64,000 nt of DNA from Pictodentalium vernedei (taxonomy: Eukaryota > Mollusca > Scaphopoda > Dentaliida > Dentaliidae): assembly GCA_031216915.1 (NCBI GenBank), contig CM062295.1:182852927-182916926 (forward strand), given 5' to 3'. Below are positions 21,645 to 30,999 of this stretch, one piece after another. Below the pieces are notes generated by a model. That model saw only the letters and a list, made by a program, of their open reading frames with translations, had not been told where the DNA came from and searched no databases. Each line of letters opens with the position of its first letter. Within the stretch, counting starts at the first letter, position 1. Both the position numbers and the translations under genes were made by a program.

Positions 21645-23505
21645 TCAAGATTGCCGACGCTTACCCTTACCCCTTGAGTAAGAAGTAGAAGCGGTGGCAG
21701 AAGGATCAGCCCCTTTGCTTCGCTGAGGAAGCAAAGGGTACTTGTTAGGCTTGGAATGGCCCCTGACTACCCTAGAAGGCTGATCAAGCTGAAGAAACAG
21801 CAGCTGATCTTTGGAATGATGTAGAACGTCATCCCAGACCGTCAACACACAACCATGGAAAATTTGCGGACCTGCCAAAGAAGCAGATCGAAGAGTAGCG
21901 CACTGCTCCTCAGGAAGGGATTGGCCTGTGTCCAGCACAGAGTCCCTTCAAACTAATTCCAGATTAGCCGTGTTACAGGCATGCGTGTCAGTAAAATACA
22001 TGAGCGCCTTGGACAGCACACGCAAAGGAGCCTGTACCTCATCAAACTTATCTGGAGGCACATAAGCAGCTAAAGCTGAGATGACGTGATCGGAGAGAGA
22101 AAGCATACCAAGCATCTCTCGATAAGCCCAATGTGGACTCCAGAGTCATCATCGGAATGACGGCAGACTTGGACTTAGAAAGCCCAAGGGAATTGGAGTC
22201 CTGATCCAAAACCGTCAAAGTCTGGTAGACCGACGGATTGGCGGAATCGTAGAAACGATAACACGCCGGAGGCAAAAAGGTGTCAACCCTGGTGAAGAAC
22301 GGAGCCTTCATAGCCTTGGGACTTAGCTTAGAGTCCAAGGCTGAAAATGCTTCAACCAACTGTACCGACTGGCACGGTCGAAGATGCCCAGAAGCGGGTT
22401 GCTCCGTAGGCTGTTGGCGCACGACCGATGATCGTGGCCTGGCTGACACTGTCGACTGGTTAGATGGTTTGAGATCCGGAAGGAACCCAAACATGAAATC
22501 AAGAGCTGCCCCCAAATCCAAAGACTGCTGGCTCTCGACATCAAGCATGTCTGACTCTTCCCCTGAGTCGGAAGACACATAGCCCATCGTGGGCAAACCA
22601 GCCGACGCCTCCCATGGTGTCGGAACACCAGGGGGATCAGAAAGCGGCCTGTTTCCAATCCCGGGAGGCGGCGCCATAGGGGGCGCCTGGAAACCACTCA
22701 CTGCCTCGCTGGAAGCAACGGGAAGGCTCTTTGACAGAACCTGAGTGAGTAAGGAGAGGGCCTCCCTAAGCTCACTGCGCGTACTGGCCGGTTCGACAGG
22801 GGAACGAACCGGCAAAGTGGCTTCACCTCTGACCCTCTTAACCAGCGAAGTGTCACGATCCTCCAAAACACCCGACGTGGGACGACGGGCGGCAGCTGAA
22901 ATGTCTGAAGGCAGACGTGTATAGGGGTGTGACACACCCCGAGGATTAACATAGCGGGAACTCATGAGAGTCACCGCGGACCTCTGCAGGGCAGAAGGTC
23001 CAGGCTGCACAAAAGACGTTGGTCCCCAAAACTGGTCGTGTGGCCAGAATGAGTGGACGGAAACGCCACGGAGTTCATAGTGTCCCACTAAGAACATCCG
23101 AATCCAATGACAACTGTGGTGCTCGACGGCGCAGAGACCACAGTAGAGGGTCCCGCCGGCAGCCACTTCCAACTTCGCTGAGTTGAAGTCAGGGAAGGCT
23201 GAGGCCGATACCCCCACGTCTACACAACCAAACACTACAGCAGACCACTGTAGGTATAAAACTACTGTGCTCAACGGCTGAAAGGACACAGTAGGGGGTT
23301 CAGTCGGCAGCCCCATCCGACTTCGCCGAGTGGAAGTCGGGGAAGGCTGAGGCCGATACCCCACAACCACACTACAAACATCCCTGCAGACCCTTGCAGA
23401 GATAAGCCGAGGCCAGCTAAAAACAGTGCCCAATGATGGAACAGCAGTAGCAGCAGATACGATGGAAGCTGTTGGAACTGGCGGAAAAGCAGAGAGAGCC
23501 ACCAA
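21645..23505 (-). pseudogene. DIRS-1 Gag-like protein, frameshifted
   Basis: The long minus-strand frame 23505-22048 (485 codons) and the frame 21938-21645 together match the DIRS-2 Gag fragments. Shared segments are VKRVRGEATLPVRSP, ALDFMFGFLPDLKPSN, VEAFSALDSKLS and YDSANPSVYQTLTVLDQDS. The second fragment continues with GQSLPEEQCATLRS and ends in a basic tail (YSRGKGK), probably for RNA binding. A frameshift near 22110 separates them. The family role is to package element RNA. The sequence has proline- and serine-rich low-complexity parts. Confidence 0.75.
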
Positions 23506-23526
23506 GCTTGGCCTCCAAAGGAGGAG

Positions 23527-23980
23527 TCACAACCCTAGTGACAGCCTCAGATGTCGACTGGAGAGGGTGCATAGTCCCGGCTCCAGACATCTCTTCACCA
23601 GAAATCCAACAGCTCCCGCAGTATCCACCACGGTAAAAAACTGCACATTCCCCACGGAAGGGGAATAACTCTCACCAGACATGTTCGAGTTGGGAAGCCC
23701 CGAAATGACAGCGTTCCCCACCTCCTGCTGGTGCGGGAGGAGCTGCACATCCCCCACGGAGGGGGAGCAATTCTCACCAGACGTGGTCGAATCGGGCAAC
23801 CCCGGAACGATAGCGTTCCCCACCCCCTGCGGTAGCGGGAGGAGCTGCACATCCCCCACAGAGGGGGGCAAACTCACACCAGACGTGGTCAAGTCGGGGG
23901 GCCCCGAAACGACAGTGTCCCCCCCCCCCCCCTGCAGGGGTGGGAGGAGCTGCACATCCCCCACAGAGGGGATAAACTCA
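23527..23980 (-). repeat. Minisatellite in the DIRS-1 Gag N-terminal region
   Basis: About four units of 100-114 bases encode the pattern TSGExxSPSVGDVQLLP on the minus strand; the plus strand repeats GGAGGAGCTGCACATCCCC. DIRS-2 has a single copy (SGESYSSSVGDVQSFP). The array sits inside the open frame 23964-23527, so copy-number change here lengthened the reading frame in 38-codon-like steps. Confidence 0.8.
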
Positions 23981-24565
23981 CACCAGACTGTGTCGGGAGC
24001 GTTTCACACCACCCGCGGGTGCGAAAGAAACAGCCATGAGAACGCACCAAGGCGAGGGCAAAAGGAATTGCCCTAAAGGAACCGAACTGGAAATAACAGA
24101 GGTGAGAGCAGTAGAAGAAAAAGGTGAACTCAACAGAAACAGAAAGTAGAACACCCTCAACTACGAGAGAAGGTGGCAGAAAAAAAATGGTGGGTACATG
24201 ACAGAACCCAGACGGTCGACAGGGACCGAAAAAACAGAAATTCAGCCCTCAACAGAGTGAAGAAATCCTGTCCAGACAGTCCCAGATTGACACCTAACTC
24301 CCAAAACAATTAATTCATCAACCGAAAAATTCACTGTCGAATCATGTGATGTCGAAAACAAAATATTCGCGAAAACTGAATAGTAAATAATAAACAAAGA
24401 GAATGTGGTTGAAAATATAAACGAGAATATATAAAACACAGTCCTGTTATTATACGATCTTCAGACCCATAATTCCAGTCAAACCATTATCGACGAGTTA
24501 AAATATCACTGTTACTGAGCAAAGATGGCACACATCCACCACGTGTGCCACCACGTGTGTGGATA

Positions 24566-24820
24566 ATCAAAAGAATGACGAATTGACGCATTGCACACTG
24601 TTTTACGGTAGTCGTGGATTTGTACTATGGAAGAACGTCCCATACTGGGTGTGCGCCGATGACGCTCAACCCAGTTTTGGCTTATTTTTTCGTGGTGTTT
24701 TTACACCACTTTTCTTTCGCAAATCTTGGGAAAGATTAAAATAGAGAGTATTTTATCCGAGTTAGGTTCTTCCACTGTAGTGCAAGCCTGTAGTAAGCAA
24801 TTGAGGTAGGTTCATAAGAA
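24566..24820. repeat. DIRS-1 right inverted terminal repeat
   Basis: Inverted partner of 18357-18634. It ends GAGGTAGGTTCATAAGAAA. It should carry the promoter for minus-strand transcription, by analogy with DIRS elements. Confidence 0.9.
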
Positions 24821-25582
24821 AATGGAAATTTTTAGTATCCAAGAATTGTCTTTGCATATGTCCTCTTCTAGTCATATTAGCGAAGGATTAAGTGGAATGC
24901 AGTATACACTGGAATGGCTTAACTCCTTGCATGCTGCTGGTAGATATACCCGCCCAAGATAGGATTTCTCTAGCAACTGAAATAAGACTGATGGACGGAT
25001 GCACAGATGGACGGATGCAATCCAGTATACCCCCCCCCCACCCCTCTTCCATTTTCTTCGAAAGTTTTCAACAATTTCCAACAATTTCTAAGTCAAAAGG
25101 TATGGTAAATTGTTTGGTGTTTGGAAATTTTATGCAATGAGGCAGAAGCCCTTGTCATAGGCCTTTGTCATAGGCAAACTGCATGCCATATTTCACCAAA
25201 ATCCGATAACCCATACCTGAGATACAGGCTGAACAGACAAATAATGTCTATTTCCTACAATTTCTAAGTCAAAGAAGGGGGTTAACTCTAAAAAGGAGAA
25301 TGTGAGAAATATCATTGAATGCTTTTTTTAAAGCCTATACCATAAGCAGTGTTCATGGCAAATTTCATTGCAATAGAACATTCGATACCCGAGATACAGG
25401 CTGAACAGACAAAATTTGGTTCAGAGGGACACAATTTCTAAGTGAACAAGTAATAAAAAAAAGAATAATAATAAAAAAAAAAAATAACTAGTGTGGGCAT
25501 TCCTATGACCAACAAATATTATAAAAAAAATAATAATTTACTTAAGTTATGAATATTTTCGGATGGACTCACACACAGACGG

Positions 25583-26008
25583 AAATGGCTACTTATGTGG
25601 CTATTTTATGGACATATTAGGTGGCTAACCTAAAACACATGTCCAACATAATAAAACAAGTTTTGGGGGGAAAAATGTTTGGGGGTCAACTAACCCTAAC
25701 CCTACCCTTTACTGACCCTAACCCTACCCACCCCTAACCCTAAGCTAACCCTAAACTAGCACTAACCCTAACCCTAGCCACATAACTCTAACACCCCTTC
25801 ACTGACCCCCACCCCACCCCACCCCCACCCCCGCTCCTAAAGCCTACCCTGGAATGCCCTAACCCTACTCTACATTTATCCAAACCCCCCTACCCCTCCC
25901 CCCCCCCCCCCCACAATAAGAGATTCTGTTACATGGCTAGCCACGTAACAGAATTTAACCACATAAGTATCCTGTTTTACTAACTCGTAGCCACATAAGT
26001 AGTCATTT
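25583..26008. mobile_element. Inverted-repeat element enclosing telomere-like sequence
   Basis: The left end AAATGGCTACTTATGTGGCTA (25583-25603) and the right end TAGCCACATAAGTAGTCATTT (25988-26008) are inverted with one or two mismatches. Inside are a CCCTAA-rich block (25690-25776), C-rich runs (25810-25915) and a second inverted pair, TTCTGTTACATGGC with GCCACGTAACAGAA. No coding frame. Confidence 0.6.
25690..25776. repeat. Interstitial telomere-like CCCTAA array
   Basis: About ten CCCTAA hexamers, interrupted by variants such as CCCTACC, in a stretch of 87 bases. Animal telomeres are commonly TTAGGG repeats. The interruptions show an old or non-telomeric origin, not a chromosome end. Confidence 0.75.
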
Positions 26009-26111
26009 GTGTGTGCGGACAGATGGACGGACGCATGGACAGACGGACGCACAGACGCATGTAATCCAGTATACCCCCATATTCTTCGAAAGTGGGGGTA
26101 TAAATATAGAT

Positions 26112-26172
26112 GATTTTTTCATCAAATCTAGTCATGGCTGTTTCAGAGCAGCCACGACTAGATTTGATTTAA
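26112..26172. repeat. Hairpin with 22-base arms
   Basis: ATCAAATCTAGTCATGGCTG pairs with CAGCCACGACTAGATTTGAT around a short loop. It may be a small foldback element; no target duplication was identified. Confidence 0.7.
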
Positions 26173-26478
26173 AAATCGTGAAAATACTCAGCAGGTTAAG
26201 AGTTAACACAGAAACAGATCAGATATGGGGGATTTAACTTTTAATTAAACACAAGAACATCCTATATGTCATTTCAAAGCTTGAAACAACAGGTTTTTCA
26301 CAACATATAATTTATCTACAGTTGAAACTAGAAGACCTGTGACTGTATTGTGCACTATTTTGAAGTAATAGCATGCTCAGTAAGAGCACTTTTGTCCCTG
26401 TCAAACTGTACCATTAGTATAACTCCATTCAGTAGAAAAACATCGAGCCCAACTCTATACAATTCTATACTTAAGGAA

Positions 26479-26610
26479 TAGTGCATGGCTTGGAGTTGAC
26501 TATGCCATATAGTGCCCAGTGAGGTGGTGTAGTTCCCGACACGAAGCGGAGGGAACTACACCACCTCACTGGGCACTATATGGGCATAGTCAATGACAAG
26601 CCATGCACTA
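26479..26610. repeat. Foldback element with about 60-base arms
   Basis: The left arm from AGTGCATGGCTTG and the right arm ending AAGCCATGCACT are inverted. The inner part (TATAGTGCCCAGTGAGGTGG and its complement) is perfect. The loop is GACACGAAGCGGA. Confidence 0.8.
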
Positions 26611-26786
26611 GTCATTATATTATATCGAACAACACGAAAATGCAAATTAACCAAATAATCTACAATCCAAATTGTAAACATGTAATGATGTTTTTATTTT
26701 AAACAATAAAGGAGAAATGAGAATAATGTGTGGATATCGATTGTTCGACACAATGATACTATTCCTCGCCTCTGCCAATGTCTCAC

Positions 26787-26853
26787 TCCGGGTTCTAAGG
26801 GTAGATCACGACTCGTCTTTGACTCGTCATGATCTGCCCTTAGAACTCGGAGC
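26787..26853. repeat. Inverted repeat with about 30-base arms
   Basis: CCGGGTTCTAAGGGTAGATC is answered by GATCTGCCCTTAGAACTCGG, with a GACTCGTC-rich centre. The overlapping minus-strand frame (26694-26885) is not a gene. Confidence 0.7.
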
Positions 26854-26884
26854 TCGACTCGGATACATATTTTGTACATCCACA

Positions 26885-27230
26885 TTATGGTAATAATTTC
26901 TATTTATCAGAACGTATCACCTCGGAAGACTTTGCGGCTATTCTTGCAACACTAAAAAAAACGAAGTATATTTTTTATGTAAAAAGAATTGTCTAATTGG
27001 TGGCCGGGATTTCCTACCACCATTCTGGATAAATTGTTGCTTTGTATGTTTTTATAACCAGAAAATGCTTATAGTGCCCATGTTAAAAATAGAAAACATG
27101 TAGTGACCCTTCAGCTCTGTGCTGGACAACTACACGAAATAGGGTATCACCTTTCAGCCAATCGGAATGCAAGGAAGTCATGTGAGGCATAATATTAGTA
27201 AATAGAGATCATTAACATCATTAATAACCT
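26885..27230. other. Non-coding intron spacer
   Basis: No open frame, exon or repeat that I can support. Confidence 0.5.
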
Positions 27231-27234
27231 TTAA

Positions 27235-27487
27235 CCCTTTACCTAACCTGAAAAGCAGACGACAATTGCAAAAATAATTCTTGAATAACTAATTTTTTTC
27301 ATTTTTTGTCTCAAAAACATAGGTTATGACCCCTCGTTGGAACGAGCTCAACGAGCTCGTTCCAACGAGGGGTCATAACCTAACGAGGGGTCATAACCTA
27401 TGTTTTTGTGACAAAAAATAATGAAAATTAATTGGCGATTTTTGAGAATAGCGCTGGCCGGTCTTGGCCGTTACGTTAGGTAAAGGG
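27235..27487. mobile_element. piggyBac-type MITE, copy 2
   Basis: Flanked by TTAA on both sides (27231-27234 and 27488-27491). The ends are CCCTTTACCTAAC and GTTAGGTAAAGGG. The centre is a long foldback around ACGAGCTC, with GGTTATGACCCCTCGTTGG opposite its complement. An extra copy of AACGAGGGGTCATAACCT has been added in the right arm. No transposase frame. Confidence 0.85.
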
Positions 27488-27491
27488 TTAA

Positions 27492-28269
27492 TGTGATACA
27501 TGTACATGTAATAATGTAAATAGATATTAAAATTTGACTCCATATACAGAATGAAGAGAGTGGATTACTACTTAATCACAGCAGCCCCCTATATTCTCCA
27601 CTCCAAAAGTATTTATAATTGTTCATAAAAGCACAAGAAACATTGCAAACTTTCATCACATGGACCACCGTGTACATGTGATGATGTGATGGAAGTTTAA
27701 AGTGCTTCTTTTGTTTTGTTCTCAGAAATTGTAAATAATTACTAAGTACAAAGTGAAAAATCTATCCCACAGTGATTTAGAAGTAACCCATCCTCCAGAT
27801 ACTGTAGTCTCAATAACCTCTTTCTTTTTGAACGGTTCAGTTTGTGATTGTGCCTCCGACCTTGCCAATAGCTCACTAAATTTTGCATTGCACAACACAA
27901 ACACTCTTGTGTATTTCAAACTACTTCATTCTTTTGCAGTAAGGAGAGCATTAATTAATGAACATTTTCTGCACCAATTGTGACTGGACTTCTAGTTTCA
28001 ACAGTATATCTAAAAAGTTAAGTTGTAGCTTTGTATGTATATCCATGATAAAGTCAAGAAGTGTTTATCTGTCTGCATTGAAATTAAACACATGTATATT
28101 ACTGTTATAAGCAGTATTTAGAGTACTGTACTTCAATTTTTATTTTTTCAACTAAGGCTTAAAAAAGTTAAAAATCTGTTTCTCATGCCATCCCACATGG
28201 TCCTTTTGGCTGCTGCATGTTCTCTTTATAATCAATGCAAACTTAAAATAAAAAAATTAAATGATTTAT
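27492..28269. other. Non-coding intron spacer
   Basis: AT-rich. The frames at 27722-27919 (minus) and 27753-27983 (plus) overlap each other and neither has clear splice signals or a known motif, so no gene is called. Confidence 0.5.
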
Positions 28270-28605
28270 GTCTTGAATTTTACACAAATTAATAAAATTG
28301 ATAAATTTGTCCCTTGAGTGCAACAAGGCTAGCATTGCAAAGCCTTCTTGCACTCAAGGGATGGAATACACACCCATCCATGCTTTTCTGTAGATTATGA
28401 GGTTTAAAACATAAAACAAACCTAGAACATGAACTTTTGATGGCAAAGAAATAATGCAATTTTAGGATATTTTATCCAAGTTAAAACTGATAATTTCTCC
28501 CCCTGAGTGCAACAAGGCTTTGCAATGTTTTAGCATTGCAAAGGCCTTCATGCACTCAGGGGACGAAATACACCACCACCCATGCTATTCTGTACATTAT
28601 GAGGT
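28270..28605 (+). repeat. Two tandem copies of the dispersed hairpin repeat
   Basis: Each copy has a hairpin pairing CCCTTGAGTGCAA (or CCCTGAGTGCAA) with TTGCACTCAAGGG (or TGCACTCAGGGG), then CATGCTxTTCTGTA, ATGAGGTTT and ACCTAGAACATGAACTTTTG. Copy 1 is uninterrupted and shows the empty TTAA (28404-28407) and the empty AAGAAAT (28446-28452). Copy 2 was hit by both a piggyBac-type MITE and DIRS-2; its remainder lies at 28858-28902 and from 35437. Confidence 0.9.
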
Positions 28606-28609
28606 TTAA

Positions 28610-28853
28610 CCCTTTACCTAACCTGAAAAGCAGATGACACTTGCAAAAATAATTCTTGAATAACTAATTTTTTTCATTTTTTGTCTCAAAAACATAGGTT
28701 ATGACCCCTCGTAGGAACGAGCTCGACGAGCTCGTTCCAACGAGGGGTCATAACCTATGTTTTTGAGACAAAAAATGAAAAAAATAATGAAAATTAATTG
28801 CCGATTTTTTAGAATAGCGCTGGCCGGTTTTGGTCGTTACGTTCGGTAAAGGG
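28610..28853. mobile_element. piggyBac-type MITE, copy 3, with empty site next door
   Basis: TTAA duplications lie at 28606-28609 and 28854-28857, and the neighbouring repeat copy has a single TTAA at 28404. The ends are CCCTTTACCTAAC and GTTCGGTAAAGGG. The central foldback has arms of about 65 bases around GAGCTCGACGAGCTC. TTAA targets and CCC ends are the piggyBac pattern. It is non-coding, so it would depend on a transposase from elsewhere. Confidence 0.9.
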
Positions 28854-28902
28854 TTAAAACATAAAACAAACCTAGAACATGAACTTTTGATGGCAAAGAA
28901 AT

Positions 28903-29202
28903 CTAAATTTTATAGTAAATTTCCTTTCTTATTATACCTACCACAATTGTTTACTACAGGCTTGCACTACAGTGGAAGTCCCTAACTCGGATAAAATACT
29001 CTCTATTTTTGTCTTTCCCAAGCAATTTGGGAAAGAAAAGTGGTGCAAAAGCACCAAGAAAAAATAAGCCAAAACTGGGTCGAGAGCAACCAGCACAGAC
29101 CCAGTAAGGGACGCTCTCTCCCAAGTACAACTCCACGACTTCCGTTGCCAGTGCGCATATACGTCGCTACAGACTCATTCTTTTTGAATCCGTCAACGTT
29201 AG
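28903..29202. repeat. DIRS-2 left inverted terminal repeat
   Basis: Inverted partner of about 35173-35436. The pair matches through CAATTGTTTACTACAGGC, TCGGATAAAATACTCTC and GACTCATTCTTTTTG. The outermost segment TCTAAATTTTATAGTAAATT is unique to this side. Confidence 0.9.
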
Positions 29203-29269
29203 AGTTATGTGATCAGCGGGGAGGAAGGATTCTTTACCCGTAAAGAAGATGGGAGGGCCTCCATGTAAA

Positions 29270-29355
29270 CAATTGTGGTAGGTATAATAAGAAAGGAAAT
29301 TTACTATAAAATTTAGATTTCTTATCAACCTACTCACAATTGTTTACTACAGGCT
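29270..29355. repeat. DIRS-2 internal complementary region
   Basis: About 50 bases match the left tip in reverse complement and about 39 match the right tip, both without a change as far as I can read. They fuse at AAATTTAGATTTCTTATC. Read on the other strand the junction is GATAAGAAATCTAAATTT, which predicts both outer ends of this copy exactly. Confidence 0.93.
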
Positions 29356-29559
29356 GAATAGACAATAGGCTGGAGGAAATCGCATAACCAACCCACACAT
29401 AATCCCAGTGCACTGGAACCGTGAAACAGAAGGAAGAGGTCCCAAGGCTTATCAACCATAACGTCGCAATCATTGGTAAAGGACAATGAAAGGAGACATA
29501 TGGGCCTGTGTGACACACAGACAGAAAAGGGCAGTAACAGCGCAAGGCTGAAACTGACC

Positions 29560-30889
29560 TTCAAGAAGCCTAATGGCTAGGGCAGACAACAGCCTGAGCA
29601 GAAGAAAGAGGACCCAAGGCAAAAAGGTCCTCCGACTGCTCCTGCAACTGGCGCAGATAGAAGGTGGAGAAAGTAGAGGCATTTCTCCCGTAGGCTGCCT
29701 GCATAACATGCGACAACTTGACGGAGTTAGAATAAGCCCAAGAGGTGGACAATGCCCACACCTCGTGGGCAGAAATACGATTGGTAATACAATTGCCAGC
29801 TGCTAAATGACCGTAAGCCGTACAAATAGCAAGACAAATTCATCGAGAAATGGATTGAGGAGAGATCTTCTGTCGACCCGGAATAAGAGACAGAAAAAAA
29901 CGTTTCCTGCCTTTCCGTATGAAATGTGTCCGATCGAGATAAATGCGAATAGCATGGACCGGACAGAGCACAGGGCGATTACCCTCAACAGAAGGAAGAG
30001 CCCTGATACAGATAGGAGGAGTAGTATCTGGTAACTGATTCTTGGCCAGAAAAGAGCAATCAGTAAAAGTAACACTTGGGAGAGCTCCTAAAAAAGGCCG
30101 GGTCAACCGAGAGGGTGTGAAGCTCACTAACCCGACTGGCAGAAGCAAACGCCATCAGAAACGCTGTCTTATATGTGAGAAAATGCATATCCACCTGGGA
30201 TAAAGGTTCGAATAATGCACCCCCCGCCCCCCCCCCCCCCCCCCCCCCAAGCAAAGCAGCACCCACGAAAGATTCCATCGTGGGGTAAGCTGCAAAGTCC
30301 GAGGCCTTTTCAAAGAAAAGTGCCGAACAAGCTTGCAGAGGTGAGGATTAGTGCCGATACGACGCTTCCCCACATAAGAAAAAGTCTCTGAAAGCATGGA
30401 CCTGTAACCCTTGATGGTAACAGGCTGGAGTCCCCGAGAATCAAACAGATATACCAGAAAATCTGCAATCTGTGAAATCGAAGGATTGGCATAATCAACA
30501 GAGTGATCAGCACACCATCGACAGAAGACCTTCCATTTAGCTGCATAAGCTAAACCACTGGAGTGCCTCCTTGAAGAAGAAATGCACTTCACTGCTCGTC
30601 TCGAAAAACCTCTACGGAGGAGACAGGACCTGACAAAAGATATGCGTGAAGGCACAATGAAGTCGGGTCGACGTGAAACCTCCTCAGGTGACCTTGACAA
30701 AGAAGGTCGCGACGTAGCTGGAGACGTGCCGGAACCGCCGCCATCAGCGAGCGGAGCTAATTGATCCACACCCGCTGAGGCGACAGGGGAGCGATCAGAA
30801 TGATTCGACAACTGCAGGTTCGAATTTTGGCTAGAACCTGAGGCAGAATTGGAACCGGCGGGAAGGCGTAGCTGACTAGACCGTTCCAA
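29560..30889 (-). pseudogene. DIRS-2 tyrosine recombinase, frameshifted
   Basis: The minus-strand frame 30889-30155 carries the N-terminal core-binding part (YAAKWKVFCRWCADHSV, GYRSMLSETFSYVG, RPRTLQLTPRWNLSW). A run of about 30 C/G bases at 30217-30248 then shifts the frame. The catalytic part continues in the frame at 30278-30060 with LMAFASASRVSELHTLSV (first catalytic Arg), in another frame at 30148-29840, and in the frame at 29761-29570. The HxxR box reads HEVW, with Trp in place of the catalytic Arg, as expected from CGG to TGG. The tyrosine box FYLRQL remains. Its role is integration of the circular DNA. It is inactive. Confidence 0.85.
30217..30248. repeat. Poly-C tract inside the recombinase gene
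   Basis: Almost unbroken C run with a single G near the start. It encodes a glycine run on the minus strand and joins two recombinase frames. DIRS-1 has only a short C-rich stretch at the same place (19326-19338). Confidence 0.85.
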
Positions 30890-30999
30890 TCGAGTGACGG
30901 ATCATCCATGGCAAAAGCCAGAGGATCTGGACACGGGGACATGAAAGTGTCCACTTGATGGTTCCAACGAGTCGCAAAGAGATCGATGTGGGGACGTCG

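Larger units (their letters stand above)
18357..24820 (-). mobile_element. DIRS-1: decayed tyrosine-recombinase retrotransposon
   Basis: A 6.5 kb element of the DIRS order on the minus strand. It has inverted terminal repeats at both ends, an internal complementary region at 18725-18800, and remnants in the order Gag, reverse transcriptase, RNase H, tyrosine recombinase. DIRS elements copy through RNA and integrate a circular DNA with a tyrosine recombinase, so they leave no target duplication; none is seen here. Frames are broken by stops and frameshifts, and the recombinase lacks a block of roughly 300 bases that is present in DIRS-2. No Dam-type methylase domain, found in some DIRS elements, was recognised. 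It lies inside the PLC gamma intron. Confidence 0.9.
24830..26108 (+). mobile_element. Pearl-like element with a CCCCCA/TGGGGG terminal hairpin
   Basis: Core units of about 170-190 bases run 25060-25480 (ACAATTTCTAAGTCAA, GAGATACAGGCTGAACAGAC). A GGACGGACGCATGGACAG microsatellite lies at 26025-26060. The right end pairs TATACCCCCA with TGGGGGTATA around CTTCGAAAG (26070-26103). An earlier worn copy of the same end, with its own GATGGACGGATGCACAGATGG stretch, is seen at 24990-25080. The 5' end is not certain. An inverted-repeat element (25583-26008) interrupts the part just before the microsatellite. Confidence 0.65.

Noticed and set aside
25690..25776. A chromosome end
   Set aside because: The CCCTAA units are interrupted and both sides continue into ordinary repeats.
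27722..27983. A possible exon on either strand
   Set aside because: Both strands are open, no acceptor-donor pair is convincing, and it would break the direct match between the two PLC gamma exons.
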